From Rhodococcus sp. HNM0563 (GTDB lineage: Bacteria > Actinomycetota > Actinomycetes > Mycobacteriales > Mycobacteriaceae), in contig NZ_JAASAF010000011.1 in the NCBI RefSeq assembly GCF_012726195.1, forward strand, positions 62,001 to 126,000: 64,000 nucleotides of DNA, in the 5' to 3' direction. Positions 25,884 to 32,856 of this stretch are shown here, in pieces (position 1 is the first letter of the stretch; every line of letters starts with the position of its first letter). Both the position numbers and the translations under genes were made by a program. The notes beneath the pieces are model-generated. The model saw only the letters and a list, made by a program, of their open reading frames with translations, was not told where the DNA came from and did no database searches.

Positions 25884-25916
25884 GTCGAGCCCCCCGGTCG
25901 AACCCGGGGGCTCGAC
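25884..25916 (+). terminator. strong hairpin terminator
   Basis: GTCGAGCCCCCCGG and CCCGGGGGCTCGAC form a stem of at least 11 bp with a 5-nt loop, just after the nuclease gene. Confidence 0.75.
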
Positions 25917-26167
25917 CTCACGGCAGATGCGCTGTCCAGGGGCCTCCAGTGAGTGCCCGTGTCGTCCAAGAACATCGGTTGAAGCCAAGCGGAACGACAC
26001 TCCCAACCGGAACTGATCGAGTGTCCGGACCAGGCCGCCCAGCACCCGCACAGACCGTGAAGGCGCAGGACAGTGCCATTGGAGAAACGCGCGAGCCGTT
26101 TCCAGTTTGATGCATCTATCCCATTACTCTCATGGGTGCGTTACGACACGACAGCTGGAGGATGAGA
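25917..26167 (+). other. intergenic region, no gene or clear promoter seen
   Basis: About 250 bp between the terminator and the HAD gene. An A/T-richer patch at 26107-26130 may hold a promoter, but no motif fits well. An upstream in-frame ATG at 26132 could lengthen the next gene. Confidence 0.35.
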
Positions 26168-26902
26168 GTGGGTCAGCCGAACAAGGGACGGTTTCTCGAC
26201 CGCCCGACCCCTTGGGTAGACCCACCCGCGCCGGGACCGACAGTCGTCATCGACATCGATGGCCCACTGGCCAACATGGACGAGTTCGCGCACCTGATTC
26301 AGGCCCCCAAGTACAAGGACCGGGACTGGAAGGCCTTCCACAGCCACTTCGGCGACGCCGCGCTCAACCGAGCTGGCGGGCGCCTCGTCCGTGACCTCGT
26401 CGACGCAGGCTTCACCATCGCGTACACCACCACGCGTCTCGACACCTTCATGCAGACCACGGACTACTGGATCCGGCAGAAGTCCCTGCCTCCGGGACAT
26501 ATCGAGTGCCGCGACTTCTGGACCGACGGCACCGTCCGCCCGTCCCTCGACATCAAGCGCCGGCATTGGTGGAAGTGGGTCGACAAGTACGAGGACCAGT
26601 CACCGGTCGTGGCCTGGATCGACGACGGTCCCGAAGCTGTCGCGATGCTCGCCGAGCAGGGCTGTCCTGTATGGAAGTTCGACCAGCTCGTCGTCGAGCA
26701 CCTCGCCGACAACCTGTTGTCGGTCATCGAGCGCGGACCCCGCCCCGCGGACGAGCTCGCCAAGCAGCGCGCCGAAGCCCGCCCGATCTTCGACGAGGCC
26801 GAAGCGGAGCACCAGCGCAAGCACAAGAAGTGGCAGCAGGCACATGTCGCCCGAATGAAGCAGCGGCACAAGGAACGCCGCCAACGACGCGCCCAGTCGT
26901 AA
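26168..26902 (+). CDS. HAD-superfamily phosphatase, polynucleotide 3'-phosphatase-like
   Basis: 244 aa. HAD motif I is VVIDIDGPLANMD with nucleophile Asp29 and Asp31. FTIAYTTTRLD is in the motif II position and WIDDGPEAV in the motif IV position. The arrangement resembles the phosphatase half of T4 polynucleotide kinase without a kinase domain. The C-terminal 50 residues are strongly basic and helical and could bind nucleic acid. GTG 26168 has GGAGG 6 bp upstream; ATG 26162 and 26132 are alternatives. Its lone position between repair-type genes suggests DNA or RNA end healing, an inference. Confidence 0.65.
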   Translation: MGQPNKGRFLDRPTPWVDPPAPGPTVVIDIDGPLANMDEFAHLIQAPKYKDRDWKAFHSHFGDAALNRAGGRLVRDLVDAGFTIAYTTTRLDTFMQTTDYWIRQKSLPPGHIECRDFWTDGTVRPSLDIKRRHWWKWVDKYEDQSPVVAWIDDGPEAVAMLAEQGCPVWKFDQLVVEHLADNLLSVIERGPRPADELAKQRAEARPIFDEAEAEHQRKHKKWQQAHVARMKQRHKERRQRRAQS

Positions 26903-27245
26903 CCGGCCGCCGCCGACCGGTTGTCCTCGTTGACACCGACACCGGCATCGATGACGCACTCGCACTGCTGACCGTGCTCGCCTACCCCGCAGAGTTGATC
27001 GGAGTGGGCACCGTCTTCGGCAACTGCACCGGGAAGCAAGCCGCCGCAAACGCGATCACCGTCCTGGCCGCCGCCGGCCGCACCGACATCGCGGTCACCA
27101 TCGGATCGCCGCGGACCGGACCCGCACCCACCACACCATCCCCACACGGCGCTGACGGTCTCGGAGACGCCGGGATGAGTCCCCCACCGGCATCACCCCA
27201 GCCGATGACAGTGCCGTCGACCAGATCCTGCGCGCAGGTGAATGC
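26903..27245 (+). pseudogene. nucleoside hydrolase (IunH-like) N-terminal remnant
   Basis: The frame gives RPVVLVDTDTGIDDALALL, the metal-binding N-terminus of inosine-uridine preferring nucleoside hydrolases, and continues to HGADGLGDAG. Homology then resumes in another frame (SPTGITPADDSAVDQILRAGE), so there is a frameshift near 27175. No start codon is evident and the C-terminal two thirds are missing. The fragment runs directly into a minus-strand regulator remnant, marking a recombination junction near 27240. Confidence 0.65.
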
Positions 27246-27563
27246 TCCGGACCCCGGTATCCCTGAACTTCTCGAGGAGCAGCAGCTGCTCGTGCACGTC
27301 CCGCGGATCCGGATCAGTCAGATAGGTGGCAGGTGTCCCGAAGTACGACGAAATCGCTTCGAGGACCGCAGGGGAGGCGGTGGGCTGTTCGCCACTGCGC
27401 AGTGCGTCCACCGTGGCCGCGTCAAGAGGAACCCCGAAGCAGTGACCGCGGCAGCGACGTCAGCGGACGATGCCTCCGCGACCTCGGGCCGATGCCAGAC
27501 CCGGAACAGCAAAGACAGACGGTCTGACAACGAAATCGCCGCAGGTTGATCGGCAGTCGACAT
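27236..27563 (-). pseudogene. EspR-like HTH regulator, frameshifted and truncated
   Basis: From ATG 27563 (AAGGAG upstream) the protein begins SDRLSLLFRVWHRPEVAEAS. The reading frame then shifts at a G run near 27437, and homology continues as PLDAATVDALRSGEQPTASPAVLEAISSYFG. This pattern matches EspR-like regulators such as the intact gene at 38137-38565. One extra G would restore the frame. The C-terminal dimerisation helix is lost at the junction with the nucleoside hydrolase remnant. Confidence 0.65.
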
Positions 27564-27675
27564 CGCTCATCATCTCCTTCTGACCTGCAGCGTCGGAGTC
27601 CCCGGACCAGAAAACACTATGTGACATCTCGCCTTGCTGGGGATCCACACAGGTCAGCGCGCCGACAAGTAGCGG

Positions 27676-27706
27676 TGGAACACGGCCGCGCCGCGTTCAT
27701 AGCGTT
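27676..27706 (+). promoter_or_regulatory. ECF-like promoter
   Basis: TGGAACA (27676-27682), 17 bp, TAGCGTT (27700-27706) within CGTTCATAGCGTT; 41 bp before the ATG at 27748. Confidence 0.7.
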
Positions 27707-27747
27707 GGCGTCGAATCCAACCCGCCGAGTTCACGCAGGAGAACTGC

Positions 27748-28092
27748 ATGACCACCATCGCTGGCCTCGAGGCTCGCCTCACGAAGCTCTACGACGAGCA
27801 CTCCAATGCGGATCTCGAGATCGAGACGACCAGCATGGCGCTGATCGCCGCGCTGCTGCGCGAAGCGGTCCCGACCGCGACGCACCTGCTGCTCGACTGG
27901 GGCGACCAGGGCCCGCACCACGACCTCGCCGATGTCACCGCCGCTGACGGCATGTCACTGATGGAGCAGGTTGAGGAGCGGGCGGAGGACGTCGCGGTGT
28001 ACGTGACGAACCTGCGCGGCGCCATCGCCGACCGTTTCGAACCGATCAACCCCGAAGGCGGGGTCTACCGCGTCGAACTCGCCCGCTTCTGA
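27748..28092 (+). CDS. hypothetical protein, 114 aa
   Basis: Small acidic helical protein (GLEARLTKLYDEHSNADLEI and EQVEERAEDVAVYVTNLRGA). No known family. The ATG has GGAG about 9 bp upstream and a strong ECF-like promoter 41 bp before it; a long hairpin follows the stop, so this is a complete one-gene cassette. Confidence 0.7.
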   Translation: MTTIAGLEARLTKLYDEHSNADLEIETTSMALIAALLREAVPTATHLLLDWGDQGPHHDLADVTAADGMSLMEQVEERAEDVAVYVTNLRGAIADRFEPINPEGGVYRVELARF

Positions 28093-28108
28093 GTTCAGTC
28101 GCTGTTCC

Positions 28109-28139
28109 GGCGGGGCTGCTCCAGGGGAGCGGCCCCGCC
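28109..28139 (+). terminator. 14-bp hairpin terminator
   Basis: GGCGGGGCTGCTCC and GGAGCGGCCCCGCC pair (one T-G) around a 3-nt AGG loop, 17 bp after the stop. Confidence 0.8.
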
Positions 28140-28372
28140 CACTGCGATCCGGCGAACCAGCGGCACTGCTCGCTCTCGGCGGCCGCACGTCACCGTAGCC
28201 ATCGCCTGCCGCCCAAGAGGCCGGAGGCCTACGCCCAGTCCTCGGAAAGCACGACATCGATGCGTCCCGCTTGGGAATGCTCGATCAAGATCCCTACGAC
28301 GTCGCCGCAGCACCGACGTCAGGCTGTCCGGGATCCGGCCCGCCCCCGTAGGGGCAGCCGGCCTTCCCGAGG
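28140..28372 (+). other. intergenic region between convergent genes
   Basis: Contains a GCTGTCCGGG at 28323 with no promoter after it and a small GCCCC-CGTA-GGGGC hairpin (28342-28355) that may terminate the minus-strand gene. A short frame ending at about 28356 (DIDASRLGMLDQDPYDVAAA) reads like a protein tail and may be a remnant. Confidence 0.35.
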
Positions 28373-28933
28373 TCACCCCCAGGTGATGCGGTCGGCCCCG
28401 TTCTCGATCGCCCAGACCGCAAGGTCGTGCAGCTGAGTGAGACGACGACTGTCATAGCCCTCGGCGCGGCCGCAGTCGATCATCCGAGGTGTGATCGCGC
28501 GCGCCGGTACACCAGCGGACGCGGGTGCGGCCAGCGCGAGGAGGGTGCGTCCGAGGAACTGCTCGCACGAATCCTCACCCCACAGCTCGTCCTCACCAGC
28601 GAGCGGCAGCTCACCAATCTCGCCCGCCCCGACGACGTCGCCCGCGCCGAGCCCCGGGAGCAGACCGAGCAACCGCAGCAGGTGACGTGCGTTCGCATTC
28701 GACGTATTCACCCACGGAATCTCCTGGTCGCCGTGCACAGGCTCGACCATGTACGCCCCGTAAGCGCGAACCGTCTCGGGATCGGTGCAGCCGGGCAGCG
28801 GCTCACGGGTGGTCTCGAGCTCGGAAACGCGGGCGTACGCGGCCTCCCGGGTGGTGTGCCGCTCCCGGCCACCTTCACCGTCGGTGACGTCGAAGCCGGT
28901 GGGCTCGATCTCGGGGGTGAAGGTGACCGACAT
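28373..28933 (-). CDS. hypothetical protein, 186 aa
   Basis: Unknown family. The first part (FTPEIEPTGFDVTDGEGG..TTREAAYARVSELETT) is followed by EIPWVNTSNANARHLLRLLGL, DELWGEDSCEQFLGRTLLAL and a C-terminal ARAITPRMIDCGRAEGYDSRRLTQL. The ATG at 28933 has a perfect AGGAGG 5 bp upstream and a weak TGCAACA promoter on the minus strand. It lies in a minus-strand group with the first MoxR gene but has its own promoter. Confidence 0.65.
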   Translation of the reverse strand: MSVTFTPEIEPTGFDVTDGEGGRERHTTREAAYARVSELETTREPLPGCTDPETVRAYGAYMVEPVHGDQEIPWVNTSNANARHLLRLLGLLPGLGAGDVVGAGEIGELPLAGEDELWGEDSCEQFLGRTLLALAAPASAGVPARAITPRMIDCGRAEGYDSRRLTQLHDLAVWAIENGADRITWG

Positions 28934-28981
28934 GCTGCCTCCTGAGGGCTGGTGGTTCGGCGATTCCGAACCGGTGCAACC

Positions 28982-29012
28982 ACTTTCGCTTCTAGCTCTG
29001 GCCGGTGTTGCA
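28982..29012 (-). promoter_or_regulatory. weak ECF-like promoter
   Basis: Minus strand TGCAACA (29006-29012), 17 bp, CGAAAGT (28982-28988); 48 bp before the ATG at 28933. The -10 departs from consensus. Confidence 0.35.
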
Positions 29013-29058
29013 CATGCATTCGGGCGCTCTCGGGGCACACGGCCGGCTGGGGTGTCGG

Positions 29059-29496
29059 TCAGCCAACGACGAACCCGACCAGTTCCGGAAGCACGACGTC
29101 GTCCGGTCGGTCGACCAGTCGCAGACCGTCCCGGCGAACCGGTGAGCCCCCCGCGTAGTACGTCAGCACCTGCGCGGCCAGCGCCCGTGTGGCCTCCTCG
29201 CGAGTCCGGGTTCGGCCGCGGCGCAGCCGAATGTCGGCGTCGAACACGACGGTGGTGTCGTGCACCGAGACCCGCCCCTCGTCGATCGTCGGGACGCCGG
29301 CCATGTTCGCTGCCCACGCGTACCCCACGACCTGCTCGAGGTAGGCCACCGCATCCTCGTCGGGCTCGTCGTCGAAGATCACCCCGAATCGGGTGTACCT
29401 GTCGAAGTCGACACCGGATGCGCTGAGCGGGCGCAACACGGCACCGCCCCGCCAGACGGGGAGCTGCTGCCGCATGTTCGGTCGGATGACTGTCAT
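29059..29496 (-). CDS. hypothetical protein, 145 aa, cotranscribed with MoxR1
   Basis: The ATG at 29496 overlaps the stop of the MoxR gene (ATGA), so translation is coupled. The protein has an acidic middle (GVIFDDEPDEDAVAYLEQVVGYAW) and a basic stretch (ADIRLRRGRTRTREEATRAL). No family is recognised. Genes in this position may be cofactors of the MoxR ATPase; this is inference from the operon alone. Confidence 0.65.
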   Translation of the reverse strand: MTVIRPNMRQQLPVWRGGAVLRPLSASGVDFDRYTRFGVIFDDEPDEDAVAYLEQVVGYAWAANMAGVPTIDEGRVSVHDTTVVFDADIRLRRGRTRTREEATRALAAQVLTYYAGGSPVRRDGLRLVDRPDDVVLPELVGFVVG

Positions 29497-30794
29497 GCCC
29501 GACCACCGAGCGCAAGCGGCTGCACACCCAGCCCGTAGACGTCATTGATCGCCTCCTGCACCCACTCGACGCTGTCGGGATCGGTGCATGCCGAGAGCAT
29601 CGTCGCGAGCGCCACCTCGAGCCCGAGCCCGGCATCGAGGACCTTCTGCGTGACGAGCAGGTCCGCGATCTGCGGCACCCAGCATCCGAGCCCGCCGTCG
29701 TTCTTCTCCTCGGCGTTGCGGGTGTGCAGGTTGCGGGCGACCTTGATCAGCTTCGGGTCTACCCCGGCTGCCTCCGCGGCGGTGAAGTCCGCGGCAACCT
29801 CGATCGCGATGGGGAACCGCCGCTTGATCGCGTCATCGAGCGGGCGGACGCCCTGGCCGTACTCGTTGTAGCCGATGACCATCCAGAACCCGTCAGCGGC
29901 GACGACCGGCTCGGAACCGGGCAGATCGTCGATGTTCAGGGTGCGGCGCCCGTCGGCCACCGACATGAGCACGGCCATGGTCTCGGACGGCACGCGGGAG
30001 GCCTCGTCGAGGAAGAACACCTTGCCTTCGCGCATCGCCCGGGTCAGCGGACCGTCACGCCATTCGAACCCGCCGTCGGGCAGCGGGAGGTACTGGCCGA
30101 CGAAGTGCGAGACGTTGGTGTCGCCGTGGCCCTGCATCACGACAAGATCAGTGCCGAACGCGCCGTAGGGGACGGTGGACTTGCCGCCGCCGGCGGGGCC
30201 GTGCAGGCGCACGAAAAGGTCGGGCGAGTTGGCGCGCAGGTGCCGCATGAGGGCGACGTCGGTGTGCCCGGCGACCTGCCGCGGGTACATCGTGTGCCCG
30301 TTCGGCAGCACGATCCCGTTGCGCTCGCTGGGGTCGACGGTCAGGCCGGTCACCCGGGCCGCCGACGGTGCCGCAGTGGCAGCGGAGGCAGATACCGGCA
30401 TTGGGGAGAGGGCCTGAGCGACCACGGCCTCGACGGTCGAGACGTCAGCCGACAGCACAGCGTTCTCGCCCTGAGCGACGGCGACCAGCTCGGCGGGGTC
30501 GATCTCACCGATCGCTGCGACGTCGAATGCGACCGGCCCGGCGAGCACCGTGTCATAGCTGCCCTTGGAGCACTTCTTCGTCCACACATCGGCCATCGCG
30601 GCGACCGCGGTGTCGACCGAGGCGTACTGCTTATTGGACTGAACGCGCATCCGGTTGCCAACCCAGTTGGCGAAGCCTCCGGAGGCGGTGGCGAATCGGA
30701 ACGACGAGCCGTCGCGGTACACGAATGCCGCGTACACCTTCTGCTCCGGGCTATTCGGATCCTGGACGGCGAATCCGGCGACGGTCGTGGTCAT
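29493..30794 (-). CDS. MoxR/CobS-type AAA+ ATPase (MoxR1)
   Basis: 433 aa. After a variable N-terminal 190 residues comes an AAA+ core with Walker A GPAGGGKST (199-207), Walker B VFFLDEAS (Asp263, Glu264) and an arginine-rich sensor region (DDAIKRRFP). MoxR ATPases act as chaperones, often with a VWA partner, remodelling or loading metals into a target. The ATG at 30794 follows AGGAGAA. It has its own ECF-like promoter and is cotranscribed with the 145-aa gene. The likely partner, VWA1, is 2 kb away on the other strand. A homologous pair at 58.6-61.7 kb is adjacent. Confidence 0.85.
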   Translation of the reverse strand: MTTTVAGFAVQDPNSPEQKVYAAFVYRDGSSFRFATASGGFANWVGNRMRVQSNKQYASVDTAVAAMADVWTKKCSKGSYDTVLAGPVAFDVAAIGEIDPAELVAVAQGENAVLSADVSTVEAVVAQALSPMPVSASAATAAPSAARVTGLTVDPSERNGIVLPNGHTMYPRQVAGHTDVALMRHLRANSPDLFVRLHGPAGGGKSTVPYGAFGTDLVVMQGHGDTNVSHFVGQYLPLPDGGFEWRDGPLTRAMREGKVFFLDEASRVPSETMAVLMSVADGRRTLNIDDLPGSEPVVAADGFWMVIGYNEYGQGVRPLDDAIKRRFPIAIEVAADFTAAEAAGVDPKLIKVARNLHTRNAEEKNDGGLGCWVPQIADLLVTQKVLDAGLGLEVALATMLSACTDPDSVEWVQEAINDVYGLGVQPLALGGRA

Positions 30795-30837
30795 GGCGTG
30801 CTTCTCCTGGTGGTGTGGTCGTGATCGGTGTGCCACC

Positions 30838-30868
30838 AACGTATGGACCGCCACGCCAAGGTGTTTCA
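30838..30868 (-). promoter_or_regulatory. ECF-like promoter for MoxR1
   Basis: Minus strand TGAAACA (30862-30868), 17 bp, ATACGTT (30838-30844); 43 bp before the ATG. Confidence 0.7.
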
Positions 30869-30973
30869 GACCTCGAAGGCGGTGTGATCGGGTTGCGCCG
30901 GCACCCCCTGGATGCCCACCGCGCCCCTCGCTCAGGCGCTCCCATGCGCGCGCATTCCCCGCGTTGGATGCGC

Positions 30974-31055
30974 GCTGTCCGCGGCGCGGAGATGGTCAAC
31001 CCAGAAATTGGGATCACCGGTGCTGCAACACCTTCCGCGTGAAGTTCGTAGTGTC
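30974..31055 (+). promoter_or_regulatory. GCTGTCCG box and ECF-like promoter
   Basis: GCTGTCC (30974-30980), TGCAACA (31024-31030), 18 bp, TAGTGTC (31049-31055) within GTTCGTAGTGTC; 38 bp before the ATG at 31094. Confidence 0.65.
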
Positions 31056-31093
31056 GGCAGCGTTCACGATCGCGAGATGACGAGGAGCAGGGG

Positions 31094-31540
31094 ATGCACT
31101 ACACCGATCTCAAAGGCGCACCCGCCGCAGGCGAAATCTGGGCGCCCGGCCCGAAGATGCACACCGTGTGGGTCCTCACCGCCGACGAGCCGACCGTCGT
31201 CGACACCCGCACCATGACCGAGATGCGCTACCTGGCCCCCGAGCTGGGCGTCCCGCATTCGAAGAGTGCCGTCGCCGCCGCGCGGAAGGTCCTCGACGAC
31301 TGCCCCGGCTCCGGATACCCGCGCATCCCCAGGCCTCGCGATGCGGCGGAGGCGGCGGCTGTCGGCCACGCCCGTACCGTCATCGCAGAACGGCAGGCAT
31401 TCGACAACGACTGGCATCAGCGCCAGATCCGCCGTGGTCAGCGCGCCCCACTGAGCAAGAAGGCGTGGGCGGACCTGTTCGCAGCGCACGTCGCCGAGTT
31501 CGCCGTCGACAGCCCGGACCTGTTCGCGGCCGCCGCCTGA
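31094..31540 (+). CDS. hypothetical protein, 148 aa
   Basis: Unknown function. The N-terminal region contains PGPKMHTVWVLTADEPTVVD and the rest is helical (KSAVAAARKVLDD, ARTVIAERQAFDNDWHQRQI). The ATG follows GAGGAG. It has its own promoter and a perfect 12-bp terminator hairpin after the stop. It is divergent from MoxR1. Confidence 0.7.
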   Translation: MHYTDLKGAPAAGEIWAPGPKMHTVWVLTADEPTVVDTRTMTEMRYLAPELGVPHSKSAVAAARKVLDDCPGSGYPRIPRPRDAAEAAAVGHARTVIAERQAFDNDWHQRQIRRGQRAPLSKKAWADLFAAHVAEFAVDSPDLFAAAA

Positions 31541-31551
31541 GTCGCTGAACC

Positions 31552-31582
31552 AACGCCTCCGACCCGCGCAGTCGGAGGCGTT
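31552..31582. terminator. perfect 12-bp hairpin, bidirectional
   Basis: AACGCCTCCGAC and GTCGGAGGCGTT around a 7-nt loop, between convergent genes. Confidence 0.8.
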
Positions 31583-31601
31583 CGTTCGTTGTGGGACGCG
31601 A

Positions 31602-32033
31602 TCAGGTGCAGCGACTGATGACATCCGCGTACGCACGCAGGTAGGAGAACGCCGGACCGTAGAACACCTCGGTCTCCCCGGTGCAGCCCATCGGATCGAC
31701 CTCGGACAGACGCCTCCCAAGGTCGGCGGCATGGCGCTTCACCCTGGCCTCGGCATCGTCCAGGTCGGCGCTCCGCTGGCCGGCGCGCCGTACCGTCGAG
31801 AGCGGCACCTCGGACACCCAGCTGTTCGTGATCTCCCACCCGCGGACCTCGCGGTAGATGCGGCCGACCTGGACGATCCGGGCGTCATCGGAGCGCGTTG
31901 CCGCTGTCCGCCCGACCTTGACCCACCCCGAACTGAATTCGAGGACGTACAGCACGCCATCATTCGCGCGCCGAGTCCAGGGGACTTCCGACGGCCTGAT
32001 CTCGCCGAACTGAACGTCATTGATGTCGACCAC
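31602..32033 (-). CDS. T5orf172/GIY-YIG-like domain protein, 143 aa
   Basis: The segment GVLYVLEFSSGWVKVGRTAA (about residues 26-45) matches the first strands of the T5orf172 branch of the GIY-YIG fold, and ETEVFYGPAFSYLRAY near the end matches its closing helix. GIY-YIG domains cleave DNA, but T5orf172 proteins are often of unknown activity. GTG start at 32033. It converges with the 148-aa gene and shares its terminator; no promoter copy was found for it. Confidence 0.5.
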   Translation of the reverse strand: MVDINDVQFGEIRPSEVPWTRRANDGVLYVLEFSSGWVKVGRTAATRSDDARIVQVGRIYREVRGWEITNSWVSEVPLSTVRRAGQRSADLDDAEARVKRHAADLGRRLSEVDPMGCTGETEVFYGPAFSYLRAYADVISRCT

Positions 32034-32095
32034 GAGGAACCCTAACCCGCACGATCCACCGCGTCGTGGCTCACCCCATCTCCGCAGATTCGATG

Positions 32096-32127
32096 TGAAA
32101 CACCCTCGCAGTCAACGCCATAACGTC
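32096..32127 (+). promoter_or_regulatory. ECF-like promoter
   Basis: TGAAACA (32096-32102), 18 bp, TAACGTC (32121-32127); 38 bp before the ATG at 32166. Confidence 0.72.
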
Positions 32128-32165
32128 ATCCCCATCAGCATGACGACACATCCACGGAGGAACAC

Positions 32166-32576
32166 ATGAGCAGTGCACGAGCCATCGACCAGCTCGAGGT
32201 CATCCACACCTACAGTCGCGCCAACGCGATCGCGGACGGTGTTCTGCACGACGTCACCGAGCTCGCCACCGAGCAGGGCATCCGGTACCCGGTCGCGATT
32301 GCGGCCCACGCGTGGGATGCCGCCGTGACCTGGGACGCCGCGAACGGTGCGATGCAGGACGAGACCGGCCGCCAGTGGGACGTCCTGACAATGGCGGCCG
32401 TGGCGTTGCGTCGCGCCAGTCGGCTCCGCCTGACGGGCTTGCAGGAGTTCACCGTGTACGTCGTTCCGAACCGCCGCGACGCTGAGGAACCTCAGCCGGT
32501 CACCCTCGGGATCTCCGTCGGTCCCGGCGACAACTACGAGCCGGTGCTGACGATCACGGCCCCAGTGGACCGCTGA
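32166..32576 (+). CDS. DUF6573-like protein, 136 aa
   Basis: The pattern VIHTYSRANAIADGVLHDV, YPVAIAAHAW, QDETGRQWDVLTM and a late GPGDNYEPVLTI follows the DUF6573 family, found on plasmids and phages and often beside DUF932 and MoxR/VWA genes. Biochemical function is unknown. The ATG follows GGAGGA and the gene has a strong ECF-like promoter. Confidence 0.65.
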   Translation: MSSARAIDQLEVIHTYSRANAIADGVLHDVTELATEQGIRYPVAIAAHAWDAAVTWDAANGAMQDETGRQWDVLTMAAVALRRASRLRLTGLQEFTVYVVPNRRDAEEPQPVTLGISVGPGDNYEPVLTITAPVDR

Positions 32577-32711
32577 CGCCGTTCACGGCAGCACCTCACC
32601 ACCGCCCCGGAACGTCCGACGATCCGGGGCGGTGCCATCAAGAGAACAGACGGGCAGCGACCCCCGCCGGCACGCGATCGCGTGCCGGTGGCGGCACCGC
32701 CCGCCGCGCAG

Positions 32712-32819
32712 GCTGTCCGCCCCTGCCGTGGCCCTGCGCCGCCGCGCGCCAGGCGGGAACGGCCGGACTGCACCGCGGAGCGCTCGCCTGCAACACCGTA
32801 GGACCGGCGCCGAGACGAT
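32712..32819 (+). promoter_or_regulatory. GCTGTCCG box and CGAT-type ECF-like promoter
   Basis: GCTGTCC (32712-32718), TGCAACA (32789-32795), 17 bp, AGACGAT (32813-32819); 37 bp before the ATG at 32857. The -10 is identical to that at 43191-43197. Confidence 0.6.
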
Positions 32820-32856
32820 CAGTGCAATCACGAACCCACGACCGCCAGGAGCCCCG

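Noticed and set aside
28254-28356. Short protein-like tail DIDASRLGMLDQDPYDVAAA
   Set aside because: No start codon and an upstream in-frame stop; at best a remnant, so not called as a gene.
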